From Blattamonas nauphoetae (lineage: Eukaryota; Preaxostyla; Oxymonadida), in contig JARBJD010000247.1 of NCBI GenBank assembly GCA_033064195.1, positions 1 to 64,000 of the forward strand: DNA of 64,000 bases, in the 5' to 3' direction. This document shows, piece by piece, positions 1-10,495 of the stretch. Below the pieces are notes generated by a model. It was not told the DNA's origin, ran no database searches, and saw nothing but the letters and a program-made list of their open reading frames with translations. Within the stretch, counting starts at the first letter, position 1; every line of letters starts with the position of its first letter. Both the position numbers and the translations under genes were made by a program.

Positions 1-482
1 CTAGATCCTTTTGACAAAACGCGGTAAGTACACTCGATAAATATCATCTGGTTTATCTTCGTGATAATATTCGAAAGTACTCGATGTGAGATATGTTGTG
101 CCTTGTCGATTGAGAGTTGGTGGAACTTTCATCTTCAAATTTTCTTTGTCCAAAATTTCCTGTAGTTGATTTGGTGTTAAGACGCTGCTCATTTTATCCA
201 AATTAAAAATTGAATAAAAAGAATTCGACTTTGTTTTGGAAAGTACTCAAAAAAGCTTCAAAAGGACACTTTTCAAGACGTCCTTTTTGGCGATTATTTT
301 TCAAATTTAGGGCACTTTTTGATGTCATCAAAATGTCATAAATTCAACACAATACAAGATCAAAATGATCAATCGGCCTTGACTTTTAGTTTTGATTTCT
401 CGATCGAGGACCAATGTGGTTCTCATTTCTTCTCTATAACTACTAAAATTAAGTGTCTATCACGTTTATTTAAGCCACAGGA

Positions 483-566
483 AACACTTCTTTCAAACTT
501 GGACAGGGTCTCCGTCCAATGTCCGAGGAAGAACGAGGTTTGTCCGTCCGTTGCTCATCATTACTG
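483..566 (-). mobile_element. Terminal remnant of a hAT-like element
   Basis: Read on the minus strand, this stretch contains GCAACGGACGGACAAA, then CCTCGTTCT, then GGAGACCCTGTCCAAG. The same order recurs on the plus strand at about 34665-34760, where it starts TAGGGATGTGCAACGG, a form typical of hAT termini. The partner end is not seen, so this is a solo end fused to the pogo fragment on its right. Confidence 0.4.
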
Positions 567-893
567 GACGAAACTTTTGCCTCATCCGCCCCGTTCCACA
601 ATGTTATCGTGGCTGTAGAGCCCAACGACCCAAGACCCATAGTCCCACATATACCGATCCCCGAAATCACCCTGATATTGACTGTGTGTGCGGATGGAGG
701 CTTTCCGACAATCATGATGGTCCCATCTCAACAACTTGCGCCGGAATATTCTCCATATAGATCACCATCACTCTATATTCAGCCATCCCCACAGACGCGG
801 ATGACCAACACACTCTTCGCAACGCTTTTCCAAATGATTATCATTCCCGCCATCGAACATTTTGGAGCTTGGCAACCTCTCGAAGAGCATTGA
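567..893 (+). pseudogene. Pogo-like DDE transposase fragment 1
   Basis: This is a middle fragment of a DDE_1-type (pogo/Tigger clade) transposase. It shares the segment VIVAVEPNDPRPIVPHIPIP and the block ending MTNTLFATLFQMIIIPAIE with the copy at 37.4-38.8 kb. The first catalytic Asp is in the DETF motif near 568-579, just inside the left edge. The later catalytic block (MDG and LLQPVDQF in the other copies) is missing because the fragment stops at a TGA after AIEHFGAWQPLEEH. Its right edge is undefined. It sits between the short minus-strand frame and the first module of the virus-like element, so it inserted there or marks a rearrangement. Confidence 0.7.
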
Positions 894-1090
894 ACGTTTT
901 CCACTTCCTCTGTTTCCAACGAGGACATTTACACTATTGCGATTGAAATTTACGTCTGGCTGTATTTGTGATTGGACTTCATGAGAAACATTCCTATTTG
1001 ATGCTTCGCTAATTTTGCATTCACATATGCTATTAGAGATACTTTTGATCTTTGCATTTATGATTTATCACTAATTAAAATATAGTTTTG

Positions 1091-1109
1091 GATTTTTTAT
1101 TTTCTATGA
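1091..1109 (+). promoter_or_regulatory. T-rich motif, copy 1
   Basis: The sequence GATTTTTTATTTTCTATGAA is the first copy of a motif of the form TTTTTATTTTT followed by an A-rich stretch. It lies about 70 nt before the ATG at 1176. The other copies sit much closer to their start codons. A viral-type promoter is the simplest reading. Confidence 0.4.
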
Positions 1110-2080
1110 AATACACAGATGTCGCAAAGATAGTGTACCAAAAACAGCAAGAAAAGCACAACCAAAGAAACCAAAATGAGTTATTCACAAGATACTCAAG
1201 CAGCAATGAAAAGAATCTATGCTGATGATGACATTCGCACCAAATTCAATTCTGCACTCAGTAATGTTCCATCAGCCTTAGAGTACATTGGAAAGAACTG
1301 GACAAAATTGGACTGTTCAAATGGAAAAACATGGAAAAGTACCAGATGTGATGATTTATGACAAAGAAAGTAATGATCTGATTGCAGCCAATGGATTTAT
1401 GCTTGCACCATACAACAGTCGACCTGTCGTCGAGACATACTATTCAATGAATCCTACACCAGATATGCGTAGACAACAACCATATTCATCATTTCGTCCA
1501 GATCATGGAAGAAGAATCAAGGCAGCACACAACAACTTCCTCAAGACTGGAACGTACGATTTGCCTGGAAACTATCATGAAGTCAGTTATGGAGACATGC
1601 AAAAACAACGATCACAACAACCATATGCAATAATGAAGAAAGCAGTTGGTGACTATATGACGAATGTTTTGAAGGTGTATCGTGCCAGTAAAGATCATCC
1701 AGTTGACGTTAGCAATGGAATCTTGGACTACATGGTTTTCAATTCAATTCAGTCTAAAATAGCATCAAAGATGTGGGACAAATGGCTTGAAGATAATGTT
1801 CAAAACTTCGTAAGCACAAATGAAGAATGTCAGAGAGTCAAGAACAGAAAAGACTTCAAAGAATTGGTAAATCCACAATTTCTTGACATTACGACAACAA
1901 ATCCAACATATTTGAGTGAATTCCTTGGTCAATACAATGTTGAAATATCAACAATTCTGAATCAACTGACAAATGAAGCATATCGAACAAGAGATGCAGG
2001 ACAATATCAACAAGTCTATTTGCCTGAATACGCTCGATTCGCACACTTGGAGAAATGGAATCATAAAACATTAAAATCAA

Positions 2081-2096
2081 TTTTTATTTTTATAGA
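2081..2096 (+). promoter_or_regulatory. T-rich motif, copy 2, inside the first module
   Basis: TTTTTATTTTTATAGAA matches the motif but stands inside the first long module, not at an obvious gene start. It may mark a gene boundary there. Confidence 0.3.
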
Positions 2097-2730
2097 AAGT
2101 GATGCAGCCAATTCTAAGTTGTCAATTTACAAAACACACAAGTTTTCTTCAGTTCCAACGTCAATCACCAACAATGTCATCATCGATAATAAAGGATCAA
2201 CTTCTGGAAGACCAAAGCTCGAAGATCGAAATGATCAAGGTGCCAATGTTGAAATGAACAATGAATCAGGTATTTATGATCCACCACCACTAGAGATCTA
2301 TCCATCAGCACCGTGCAGCATACAGAACTCCGTTCGATCCAATCCAAAGCCGATCCATTCCACTTCGAGAATATACATCCAATGTAGCAGCTTTCAAAGA
2401 TCAACTATTGCTCGTGTACAAGAACGCATTCGCTTGTGAAAAGAAACTATTGAATAATCTCATTGAACCATCAAAGAAACTGATCACAAACCAAAGTGAT
2501 TTATGTGCACTGATTGCTACACTCACTGGGATCAACGATGTGGTGATTGAACTGGATGACCTGTCTGACAAGTGCTTATGCCTGAATAAACTCCCAGTGT
2601 TTAGACCATTTTCAAGATCCTTGTTGGTGGAAAAGATATGAGTATTGCCTATAAATGAAGCATACAACACGATTCTCAATTATGGCATTTCTCTGACGAA
2701 AGCTATTCCTCGCTAAAATTATAAATGAAT

Positions 2731-2752
2731 TGTATTTTTTATTTTTACATAA
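2731..2752 (+). promoter_or_regulatory. T-rich motif, copy 3
   Basis: TGTATTTTTTATTTTTACAT runs directly into AAATGG, so the ATG at 2753 follows within three bases. Confidence 0.5.
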
Positions 2753-3143
2753 ATGGCACCAGGAAGTTTCAACAAACTCAAAATATCGGCAAACAATTCT
2801 TTCAATTCATCAAACCTCTTGCTCCAACACTGCTTCAAGTCGGTGGTGGCTTGCTCTCCTCAAACGAACAACAAGTTTGGACAAACTGCTGGAGGAATCC
2901 TCAGTGGCTGAGGCGGAATGATGGACGTATATCAGCAAAACAAAGCAATGAATCAGTCACAAAGTCTCAACGACAGGACTTTTCAGATCAAAGACATCAA
3001 ATGATCGTCTCGCCAGAGCTTCGAACCCTCACAGGGTGAGAGAATATGATCCTCCACGAAACGCTCGATACTCTAATGATGATATGCCTCAATCGTCAAA
3101 TTCAAAGATTCAATTCAAAGGTTTATAAATAAATGTAAATCCA

Positions 3144-3161
3144 GTTTTTAATTTTACAGAA
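3144..3161 (+). promoter_or_regulatory. T-rich motif, copy 4
   Basis: GTTTTTAATTTTACAGAA is followed at once by ATGGCACCAGG, the same first codons as after copy 3 (ATGGCACCAGG). Confidence 0.5.
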
Positions 3162-3468
3162 ATGGCACCAGGTTGGTTATCAAAATTAGCAGGAGTCGGT
3201 AAAACCATTCTCAGAATTGGAGCACCATTTTAAAATCTCATTCCCTTCGTTGGACCAGTGATTTCTAAGATTGCACAGACAGGTGTGGAGATGATCCCAG
3301 ACGTGAAATCGGATCAACAAATCCATGTAGAAAAGATGGCACAGTATGAACAAGCAATCAATGAAGGAAACAATACACTAGCGAATCAGCTCAGAGGTGA
3401 AATACTGAGATTGGAAGAAAGCTGAAGCCAAAACCAAAGATAAAGAAAGTCAAAGAAATAATAAATAT

Positions 3469-3487
3469 TGTTTTTATTTTTGATAAA
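3469..3487 (+). promoter_or_regulatory. T-rich motif, copy 5, in front of capsid-like module A
   Basis: TTGTTTTTATTTTTGATAAA ends at the ATG of module A at 3488. Confidence 0.5.
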
Positions 3488-5343
3488 ATGAACTCACACA
3501 TTACACATCTGACAAACAAAAGACATGGAGCCTCAACATTGACTGGAAACACCACAGGATCAATCAAGTACACCAGAGATGATATTGGTCAAATACAACA
3601 ACAATTAATGTCTGAACATCATGTTAATTTTCTCTTAAACGATGGAGCACACAGTACCTCAATTCAGGAGTTGAAACCATCAGAGAATTCACGCTTCTAC
3701 AAAGGACAAGAAATAATCATTCCACTGACCGGTAATCAAGACATCTGTCAAATCGATGATTCCTTCATGACGTTCACAATGACAGCAACATTGAAACTCA
3801 ATAATTGGCAATGGGAAACTGGAAAAATTGGATCTTTGATGAATGAGAGAATATTCATCTTTGTTGGACTCAAGCATTTCAGCATCATCTTTAGTAGATT
3901 TACTGTTCTTCACAACAATCAAAGAATCATCAGCACAGCAAACAATGACGTTTCAATGGAGTCTCACATCTACAATATGATCAAACCAAAGAGTCAATTG
4001 GAGAATCGTAAGCATGCACATACACCATGGCAGAATGCTTGGAATCATGACGAATCTGTTGCAGGTGTCTATATTCCATTGTCAGACTTCACATCGGTGT
4101 CACAAGCTGGTCATTTCACTGATACAATTAAGGTACCGATTCGTGTGTCAATCAATCTTGAAGATCTTCTCATTTTCTCTGGAATGACTGACTATCCCAA
4201 ATGTCTGTTTGGTGATTTGAAATTGAGTGTGTACATTAATGAAGATACATTTGTTTGTTGTCCAGTGAATCAGAACTCACTTTGAAGAATACACTCTCGA
4301 CCTACATTGGCTCAACCAAACCACCAATCCATCATGCAATCGCTGATTGTCAACAGCATCGTCCATGGTTTTCCACTCTCTTCTTGCAAACTGCACTAAG
4401 AATTTTGTTCAAATTGGCCAATCATTTAGGATATCAGCAGTGACTCAAGACATTTACTATAATTCAGCAGGAACAGTTGCTAAAGAACCAAAATTTGTGG
4501 ATCAGTACATATCATTGAACATTATTGATTATCAGATTGATGATGTGTATTGCATGAGTGCTGGATACAAAATGAAAGAAATAGCGAAAGAGAGTCTGAA
4601 GAAGATGTATCAGGATCGTCCTGGAACAATTCCAGCAGAAAGATCTCGTTCTATCCATTTCAGAAGACGCCAACTGCAACAGGTATTGATTGTACTCAAC
4701 AGATGGTTCTCGTGAATGCCAAAGACATCATGCTCCTCTTCCGTCACTACGACAATGAAGTCACTTGTTTCCACAATCCAATGCAGAAAGATCTTCGTGT
4801 GCATCTACTCAACAAATACTATCAGAAAACTGGACATCGACGATTGGCGCTCGCTTCTATCAGTTTGCATTGTCGACTCTCAATCTTGATTCATACCTCA
4901 CTGTTCCAGATGATTTGGAGCGTTCATTGACGGATTCACTTGTTGAAGAACATCTCGAAGGTGGTAGAACATATCCAAATGAAACAATGGCAAGAGTGCG
5001 ACCGATTCATGACAATACTGATTTTCTTTTATGCTTTTCAACACAACGAAGTGGATGTCCAACAAACTGCAATGATTCCATCAGTTCCAGAGGTCAAAAT
5101 GTTCCAGTCACTTTGAGATCAAGTCCGATTTACCAAGGTCTGATTGATACATACTACAATGTTCTCGATCCAAGTCAAAAGAGTGATATGACAACATTTA
5201 CGCATCCTCCAGCACCGATTCTAGCAACTACTGCAACAACTTGGTGGGTCTTACGATTCGTTAATGACGAACCTAAAGTTGAATACTATCCAAATCATAC
5301 ACTGAAAGCATTACATAAGGAACTCGGAATACCGAAATCATAA
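3488..5343 (+). pseudogene. Capsid-like module A of the fossil element
   Basis: This module of about 600 codons is rich in beta-strand-like segments and Asn, Thr and Pro. It resembles the next module downstream: both hold a segment of the form PxxFxSxx..FGxLxL..E..VxCP near the middle, and both end with PPxPILA..ATxW followed by a basic-aromatic tail. I infer a structural capsid-type protein from this large beta-rich pair at the end of a virus-like gene cluster; I do not recognise a named family. It is broken. Confidence 0.45.
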
Positions 5344-5368
5344 ACGAGCGAAAGAAAATTATGATATT

Positions 5369-5388
5369 GTATTTTTATTTTTCTATAA
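5369..5388 (+). promoter_or_regulatory. T-rich motif, copy 6, in front of capsid-like module B
   Basis: GTATTTTTATTTTTCTATAA ends at the ATG of module B at 5389. Confidence 0.5.
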
Positions 5389-7077
5389 ATGAGAAGTATC
5401 AGAGCAAATCAATCCAAACCAACATCAACATTAATTGAACAAATTGAAGTGCAATCATACATGCCAAAACAGTGGGATTCAGAACCACACGTGTATTCAA
5501 TTCAAGAAGTACATCCAACAAATCCTCCAATACCGTGCAGAATCACAGACGAGATTGAAGTTCCATTGTGCTATGACGGACATGATGTGACTGAGTTTTC
5601 GAAGAGTCATTTACGAATAGATCTAACGATCACCATTCCATATGTGAAACCAACATCATCCAGTTTGGGTCCGTATGTTGATGAAAATGGAATGTTCTTT
5701 GGTTACAAATCATCCTCGGATGCAATTCGAGATATGAGACTCGTCGACAGTCAAGGTAATATTATTGACAATTCACTACAGAATAATCACATCCATGAAT
5801 CATTTCTTTATCACACATTCAAGTCACATGAAGAGAAAAACAACATGAAGCATTGCTACAGTCTTTGGGAAAATGTTCAGAGAATGGATCCAAGTGTGTG
5901 TGGATTCTACTTTGCTCCGTTAAACACAGAATTTCAAACAATCACGAGAACAATTCCGTTGGTTATTCCATTTGTAAATTTGCTTCCACTGAGTACATTT
6001 GATCAGTATCCGAATTCCATCTTTGGTAATCTCCGGTTGAGATTTCATTTAACAACCGAATCACTTGTTTACTGTCCAATTCGGACATCCACAGTCATCC
6101 GAAAAACATTGGAAAACAGTCGCGAACAAAATCCGGATAAGTTGTTGATGAATCTTTCAGACCCAGCAGAAATGGACCTTCTGCGTGATGGAGAATTCTC
6201 AAATTTAACACAGGAATTTACACAAATCGGAAATCCAGTTCAACAATATAAGTCACGTAACAGTCCATCATCCTCAGGAATTTCAGAGATTTCTACAATG
6301 GAAGCAACCATCACTGTCCTTTCTTCATCGGTAGATAAAGCCACATCAATTTGCTACGGATATCAAATCACAGATGCAACAAAACAATCACTCTTCAATA
6401 CATATTCAAAGACTCTTTATGTTCTGAAAGCAGAAAGAATTGACACACAATCATTTCAATCAAAAGCGAATGCCATGGGAGTGAGATCAAACATCAGTAT
6501 CAAACTCAACAATCTCATGAATCTGATGCATATTCCCAGAACGACCTAACGAGTGTACAGTTTTCAGAAATCCTCAGTATGTTGGTCAATTCGAAATGCT
6601 TGGATCCAACTTCCCAATTTCCCAATGTCAACAATCTCACCAGAGTTCTATCAAATGATGATGGTGAACGGTGATTTCATTGGATGTTCTGCAACAGAAG
6701 AGTTCGAAAATTCCATTTGTGTACCTCGCACTTATTTCTACAAAGAAACAGAAAATGAATATAAACGAAAAAGACCAGTGACAGACGCAACTTCTTTCAC
6801 ATTCATGGTGCCAACAGATCGAAGTGAAATCGCTGGTGGTGAAGAAGGTATTTCGACAGCAGAATCTGTCAATATTGTCTACAGAGGAACCCCAATCAAA
6901 CAAGGTGAACTAGATCCATATTTCACATCAACTCCAGAAGGTCCTCCTCCACCAATTCTCGCATTACATCAGGCAACATATTGGTTGTTCTGGATCGAAA
7001 ATGGACAACCACGGGTGAGATATGTCATTGATCGACGACTCCAAGAAGCATATGAAGAAGTGAAGAGAGGTTATTAA
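5389..7077 (+). pseudogene. Capsid-like module B of the fossil element, paralogue of module A
   Basis: This second capsid-like module is about 560 codons long and begins at the ATG directly after the T-rich motif. It shares with module A the segment around FGNLRLRFHLTTESLVYCP and the C-terminal PPPPILALHQATYW block. Tandem paralogues of a large structural protein are known in several DNA viruses, where a major and a minor capsid protein arose by duplication. Here that reading is inference. The module is better preserved than module A but is also broken. Confidence 0.45.
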
Positions 7078-7090
7078 TGACAAAACACTT

Positions 7091-7112
7091 TTGATTTTTT
7101 ATTTTTGCTAAA
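7091..7112 (+). promoter_or_regulatory. T-rich motif, copy 7, in front of the last small frame
   Basis: TTGATTTTTTATTTTTGCTA is followed by a short A-rich stretch and the ATG at 7120. Confidence 0.5.
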
Positions 7113-7119
7113 AACAACA

Positions 7120-7530
7120 ATGGTCAAACGTTATTTCTCAATTCAGAATTCTCACACTGCTCAACTCCCTCATGATTTTGTTAATTCAAGAAAACAAAAA
7201 TACATCTATTTCCTTGACTGTAAACTCATCCATGTGAAGGAGGAGATCGGTGATGCATCGACAGTCATCTCCAAAGATATTCCTCAGAACTTCACAATCC
7301 ATGCTGATTGGATTCAGACTGATGCTCACAATGATTCATATGTTGCTTTCTGCAACGAACAGATTGCGAAGCGAAAGAAGTGGGAATTAACTACTCGCCA
7401 ATCAATTGTGAAGATCTGGTTCAAGGACAGTTCTGGTGAATCAATAGAGATGGAAACAACAGAGACAATCAATGGAAAAATAACCAAAGAGTACTATGAA
7501 TTCCTTGTTGATCTAATGTTGGAATATTGA
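7120..7530 (+). CDS. Small last frame of the fossil element, unknown function
   Basis: This frame of 136 codons starts at the ATG about 10 nt after the T-rich motif at 7091-7112 and looks whole. The product is charged (many Lys, Glu, Asp) with alternating hydrophobic strands and no membrane segment or Cys cluster. It contains the segment WKxxTRQSIVKIWFKDSSG. I do not recognise a family. Position and shared upstream motif make it part of the element rather than a host gene. Confidence 0.45.
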   Translation: MVKRYFSIQNSHTAQLPHDFVNSRKQKYIYFLDCKLIHVKEEIGDASTVISKDIPQNFTIHADWIQTDAHNDSYVAFCNEQIAKRKKWELTTRQSIVKIWFKDSSGESIEMETTETINGKITKEYYEFLVDLMLEY

Positions 7531-7535
7531 ATGGT

Positions 7536-7920
7536 GAAAGAATATTTTTGAAATTGTTCATTGAAGAAAGCAAAAATAACCGAAGAGAAGAGCCTTCCCA
7601 CGTTCGTACGAGTCTCGCCAGAGGCTTCGAACTCTTTGTGAGAGCTTCCTATAGACACCCCGATACTCCTTTGGGGATCGTTCTATCGCGATCCTTCTAA
7701 ATGACTGCTGCTGGCGAATTCCTTGAAGGGTTAAGTCTTGGGTGGGCATGATTTACGGGCACATCTAAGTCTGCCAACATGAACCCCGGGGACAATCTTT
7801 CGATCATCCGTCTCCAATCCAACCTCCAATTCGTTCTGCGCATCAGTCACCAGGGCACCATTTTGCCTGAGTATCTTGGAACATTACGTCGAGGGCTCAA
7901 TACTTGAACTTGGCCAACAA
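7536..7920. other. Unassigned stretch after the fossil element
   Basis: No convincing gene. The plus-strand segment near 7601-7640 (TCTCGCCAGAGGCTTCGAAC) resembles 3010-3030 inside the virus-like element (TCTCGCCAGAGCTTCGAACC). The element may therefore extend to about 7.76 kb. Base composition is less A-rich than to the left. Confidence 0.3.
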
Positions 7921-8210
7921 CTCCTCTTCATATACAAATTAAAAAATCAGAAAGTTAAAAAAGTTTAACGTTTATTTTTAGATCACCCATATCTCAAGAA
8001 CTACTGCTCAGATCACGCTGAAAACATCGGAAATGAACTCAGCAGATCGGGATTGACCTTGGAAGAGGTTTGTGTGGTCAGTGCTCAAAATTGGATTTTT
8101 CAAACTTTGTCTGGATCTCCTCTTCATATACAAATTAAAAAAATCGATAAAAAATAAATCAGCGTTAATTTTGAGATCACCCATAACTTCAGAAATACTT
8201 CTCAGATCAC
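7921..8210. repeat. Two direct copies of a 95-bp unit
   Basis: CTCCTCTTCATATACAAATT and AGATCACCCATA followed by CTCAGATCAC occur in the same order at 7921-8016 and 8117-8210, offset 196 bp. They are clearly diverged from each other. No reading frame is associated. Confidence 0.7.
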
Positions 8211-8440
8211 ACGAAACACGTCGTATATAAACTTTTCAGACCGATATTAACCTTGTAAGAACAATTTTGGATGGTCTCAAAAATTAAGGTTAACTTTGAA
8301 AATTTCATTTTTTTATTACATCATATAGTGATGAAAAAAAGTGAAAAAAACAAAATCAACCAAAACAATCCACCAATACCACAGATGCATGGGGAGGTAG
8401 TGCACGTCATTCTGGTGCATTCTGGGCGTGCCCCTGCTCC

Positions 8441-8724
8441 ATGGACTTGTGGACCTGTGGACCTCCAAAAATAAAAACCAATTTGATTTCGCGATCCACC
8501 TGGGGCACCTGGGGCACTTTTGGACAGTCAATAGTCATTGGAAAACACTCATGAACTTCCGCACCAATGAAAAATCCACACAATCCACCACCGCCAATGT
8601 TCCTATCATTTTTATTCATTCTAAGTATGCCTCTGCTCATGTGGCCATGTGGACTTGTGGACCGTGGACCTCCAAAAATAAAAACCAATTTAAAAAGCCG
8701 ATCCACCTGGGGCACCTGGGGCAG
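8441..8724. repeat. Two direct copies of a 77-bp unit
   Basis: A unit holding GGACCTCCAAAAATAAAAAC and GATCCACCTGGGGCACCTGG occurs at 8441-8517 and 8647-8724. The intervening 130 bp is unique. The open frames across it on both strands are low-complexity and I do not regard them as genes. Confidence 0.7.
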
Positions 8725-8987
8725 TCAATAGGATTATCGAACGACTGCCAAATGATCGTACCGATTGATCTGGTCCTGGATCAACTGAAATCAATTTTTG
8801 GAGCTCATTTTATCACAATAAAGTAAGAATTAGGTCCAAAATTCATCAATAACGAAGAAGAAGGAAATGTGTGTTTTTGATGTCTAAAGTCATTTATTCC
8901 GTGTTAACTGTGATCCTCGGAGGTATCGATTTTCGCCAACTATACTACTCCCACACGCAGTTGTCCGCACTGTCACTTTAGAGAAGA

Positions 8988-9900
8988 TGACGACCATCGT
9001 GCAACACCAGTTGAACGAGAGCGGGCTTGTGATTCCTTAACTGGTGGAGCAGAAAGACGTGATCCACAGGTTCGAGCCGAAAGTCATTAATCGGCCAGTT
9101 GAAGGAGAAGACGGAGAGTTGGAAAACGACGAGGAGGGAGGTGAGTGCGACGAGGAGGGAGGTGAGTGCGACGCGGAGGGAGGTGAGTGCGACGCGGAGG
9201 GAGGTGGAGTGCGACGAGGAGGGAGGTGGAGTGCGACGAGGAGGGAGGTGAGTGCGACGCGGAGGGAGGTGAGTGCGACGCGGAGGGAGGTGAGTGCGAC
9301 GAGGTGGGAGGTGAGTGCGACGAGGTGGGAGGTGAGTGCGACGAGGTGGGAGGTGAGTGCGACGAGGTGGGAGGTGAGTGCGGAGATAGAAATTGTCGCG
9401 GATTGCGAGTGGCTGGTGACGATGAACAGAGAGAGTGAGAACGTAAAGAAGAAACAAAGAGCGAAATACAACCTTCGACAGACGACGACCCGTCCCTCCT
9501 CCATTCGCCATCCACCCAGACACCACTCAGAGAGAACACCGAAGAGCAGCTGAGCGCCGCCGAATTAGGACGGAACAGTGTGCAGACACAGGGGATGGGT
9601 GGAGGAGTGAGGACAGATGCTCAGTCGAGACTGATGGTGAGGGGAAGGACAAGGTATGATCGGGAGCAAATCAGCACAATGACGTTCTGAGCACGCCAGT
9701 TGTGTCGAGAGCGATGACACAGCCTGTGAACGCAATGAATGAGCTGACGATCGCTGAATCGAGAAAGCGAGCAACAGCAGCCATCACTTCACAAAAGAAA
9801 CGGCCAGTGACTCCAGACACCACACGAATACCACGTCCCGTTGAGGCAAAGCAGCGAGGAAGTGTCGTGATAGAGTGGTGCGGAGTTAAATGCGCTTGAA
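8988..9900 (+). pseudogene. Acidic, basic-tailed host gene with internal minisatellite, frame disturbed
   Basis: A plausible host gene starts at the ATG at 8988 and runs through an acidic stretch (VEGEDGELENDEEGG), a 21-bp minisatellite, a second acidic stretch (ERKEETKSEIQPS), and a basic tail (SQKKRPVTPDTTRIPRP) that ends in a TGA at 9897. The frame is not continuous. There is an in-frame TAA near 9040. Two repeat units of 22 bp shift the phase. An in-frame TGA stands near 9438, and a further phase change lies near 9690. The stretch around the TAA (GTGATT to GAGCAG, 24 nt) could be an intron but would be shorter than any other seen here. Family not recognised. I prefer a recently disabled gene, or an assembly with small indels. 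Confidence 0.4.
9128..9381. repeat. 21-bp minisatellite, 12 units
   Basis: Twelve head-to-tail copies of GACGAGGAGGGAGGTGAGTG plus C. There are three unit types: GACGAGGAG (units 1, 2, 5, 6), GACGCGGAG (3, 4, 7, 8) and GACGAGGTG (9-12). Units 4 and 5 carry one extra G (GGTGGAGTGC) and are 22 bp long. A 21-bp unit is seven codons, so frames on both strands stay open and give repeats such as CDEEGGE (plus) or LPPRRTH (minus). Confidence 0.95.
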
Positions 9901-10249
9901 TTTGATCATTTCAAGATTCAGTCTGATTGAGATCTCAATTCACACAACAACGATGAAACGAAGGTTAAACTGAGATTCTCAACAATAATAAAACCAATTG
10001 TTGATTCATTGTGTTGAAGTGGAAACAAGTTGTTGATCCGACCCAAAGTGAAAGGCTGGAAAAGGCACTGACAACTGACACGCCTTTTTGCCAGGTCACT
10101 CATGTATAATATCTTGACTATATCTGAAGATATCCAAACACAAAATGATTCTTGATATGAGTTCAGATGGATGAACGAAACTAAAGAACGGGAGAGGTTG
10201 ATGTTTTGTTGAGATGAGGGGTGGAGATTTATACAATGATATATATGAT
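9901..10249. other. Intergenic stretch
   Basis: A/T-rich DNA with no recognisable gene or repeat. A minus-strand frame of 130 codons (9918-10310) is open but shows no family features. Confidence 0.3.
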
Positions 10250-10433
10250 AGAATAATGAAATATTCATATATTTCCGCACTTTTGGTTGATTGCTTCGTG
10301 TATTTTGCACAAGACTGCGATGCTTGACAAGTTAAAAGGGAAAGACCAGACCAGCATGATGAAGGAGTTTCTACAGAACAGTTCCAGTGAATTCAATAAC
10401 ACTGAATGGAAAGAACAAGAAATTGAACAGTAA
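10250..10433 (+). CDS. Possible C-terminal exon of an unknown gene
   Basis: A plus-strand frame opens near 10250 and ends at the TAA at 10431-10433. It contains MLDKLKGKDQTSMMKEFL and then EFNNTEWKEQEIEQ. The charged, helix-like composition is more protein-like than the surrounding A/T-rich DNA. No start with good context and no upstream exon could be tied to it. It may belong to the acidic gene just upstream. Confidence 0.25.
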
Positions 10434-10495
10434 AACAGACGATACAAATGATGCGACACGAAGTTCCTGAGTGTCCTGATGTCAACACGATCATA

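Larger units (their letters stand above)
1..7535 (+). mobile_element. Decayed virus-like element with two capsid-like modules, left end outside window
   Basis: This is a fossil DNA-virus-like element. Its parts in order are: a short frame on the minus strand at the window edge (1-192); a module at about 1.18-2.64 kb of unknown role; two small modules at about 2.75-3.1 and 3.16-3.43 kb; two capsid-like modules at about 3.49-5.34 and 5.39-7.08 kb; and a small last frame at 7.12-7.53 kb. Genes after the first point the same way, and most are preceded by the same T-rich motif. A pogo transposase fragment and a hAT terminus lie inside the left part. The element looks broken, with roughly ten breaks, so it is old but still readable. 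The two paralogous capsid-like modules suggest a polinton-like or virophage-like relative. No polymerase, integrase or packaging ATPase is visible, so family assignment is uncertain. Confidence 0.6.

Noticed and set aside
1176-5343. Host multi-exon gene interpretation of the left cluster
   Set aside because: The breaks lack splice signals, and the repeated T-rich motif with one-direction small genes fits a virus-like element better.
7558-7860. Ribosomal or other structured RNA in the G/C-richer stretch after the fossil element
   Set aside because: No recognisable rRNA core motif. A short string matches the inside of the virus-like element instead.
9128-9381. CRISPR-like array
   Set aside because: Units are contiguous 21-mers without spacers, in a eukaryotic genome. 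It is a minisatellite.
8978-9539. Minus-strand proteins with LPPRRTH or ALTSHLV repeats
   Set aside because: They are mirror frames of the 21-bp minisatellite, open on all frames because the unit is seven codons. The plus-strand acidic frame is better supported by its flanks.
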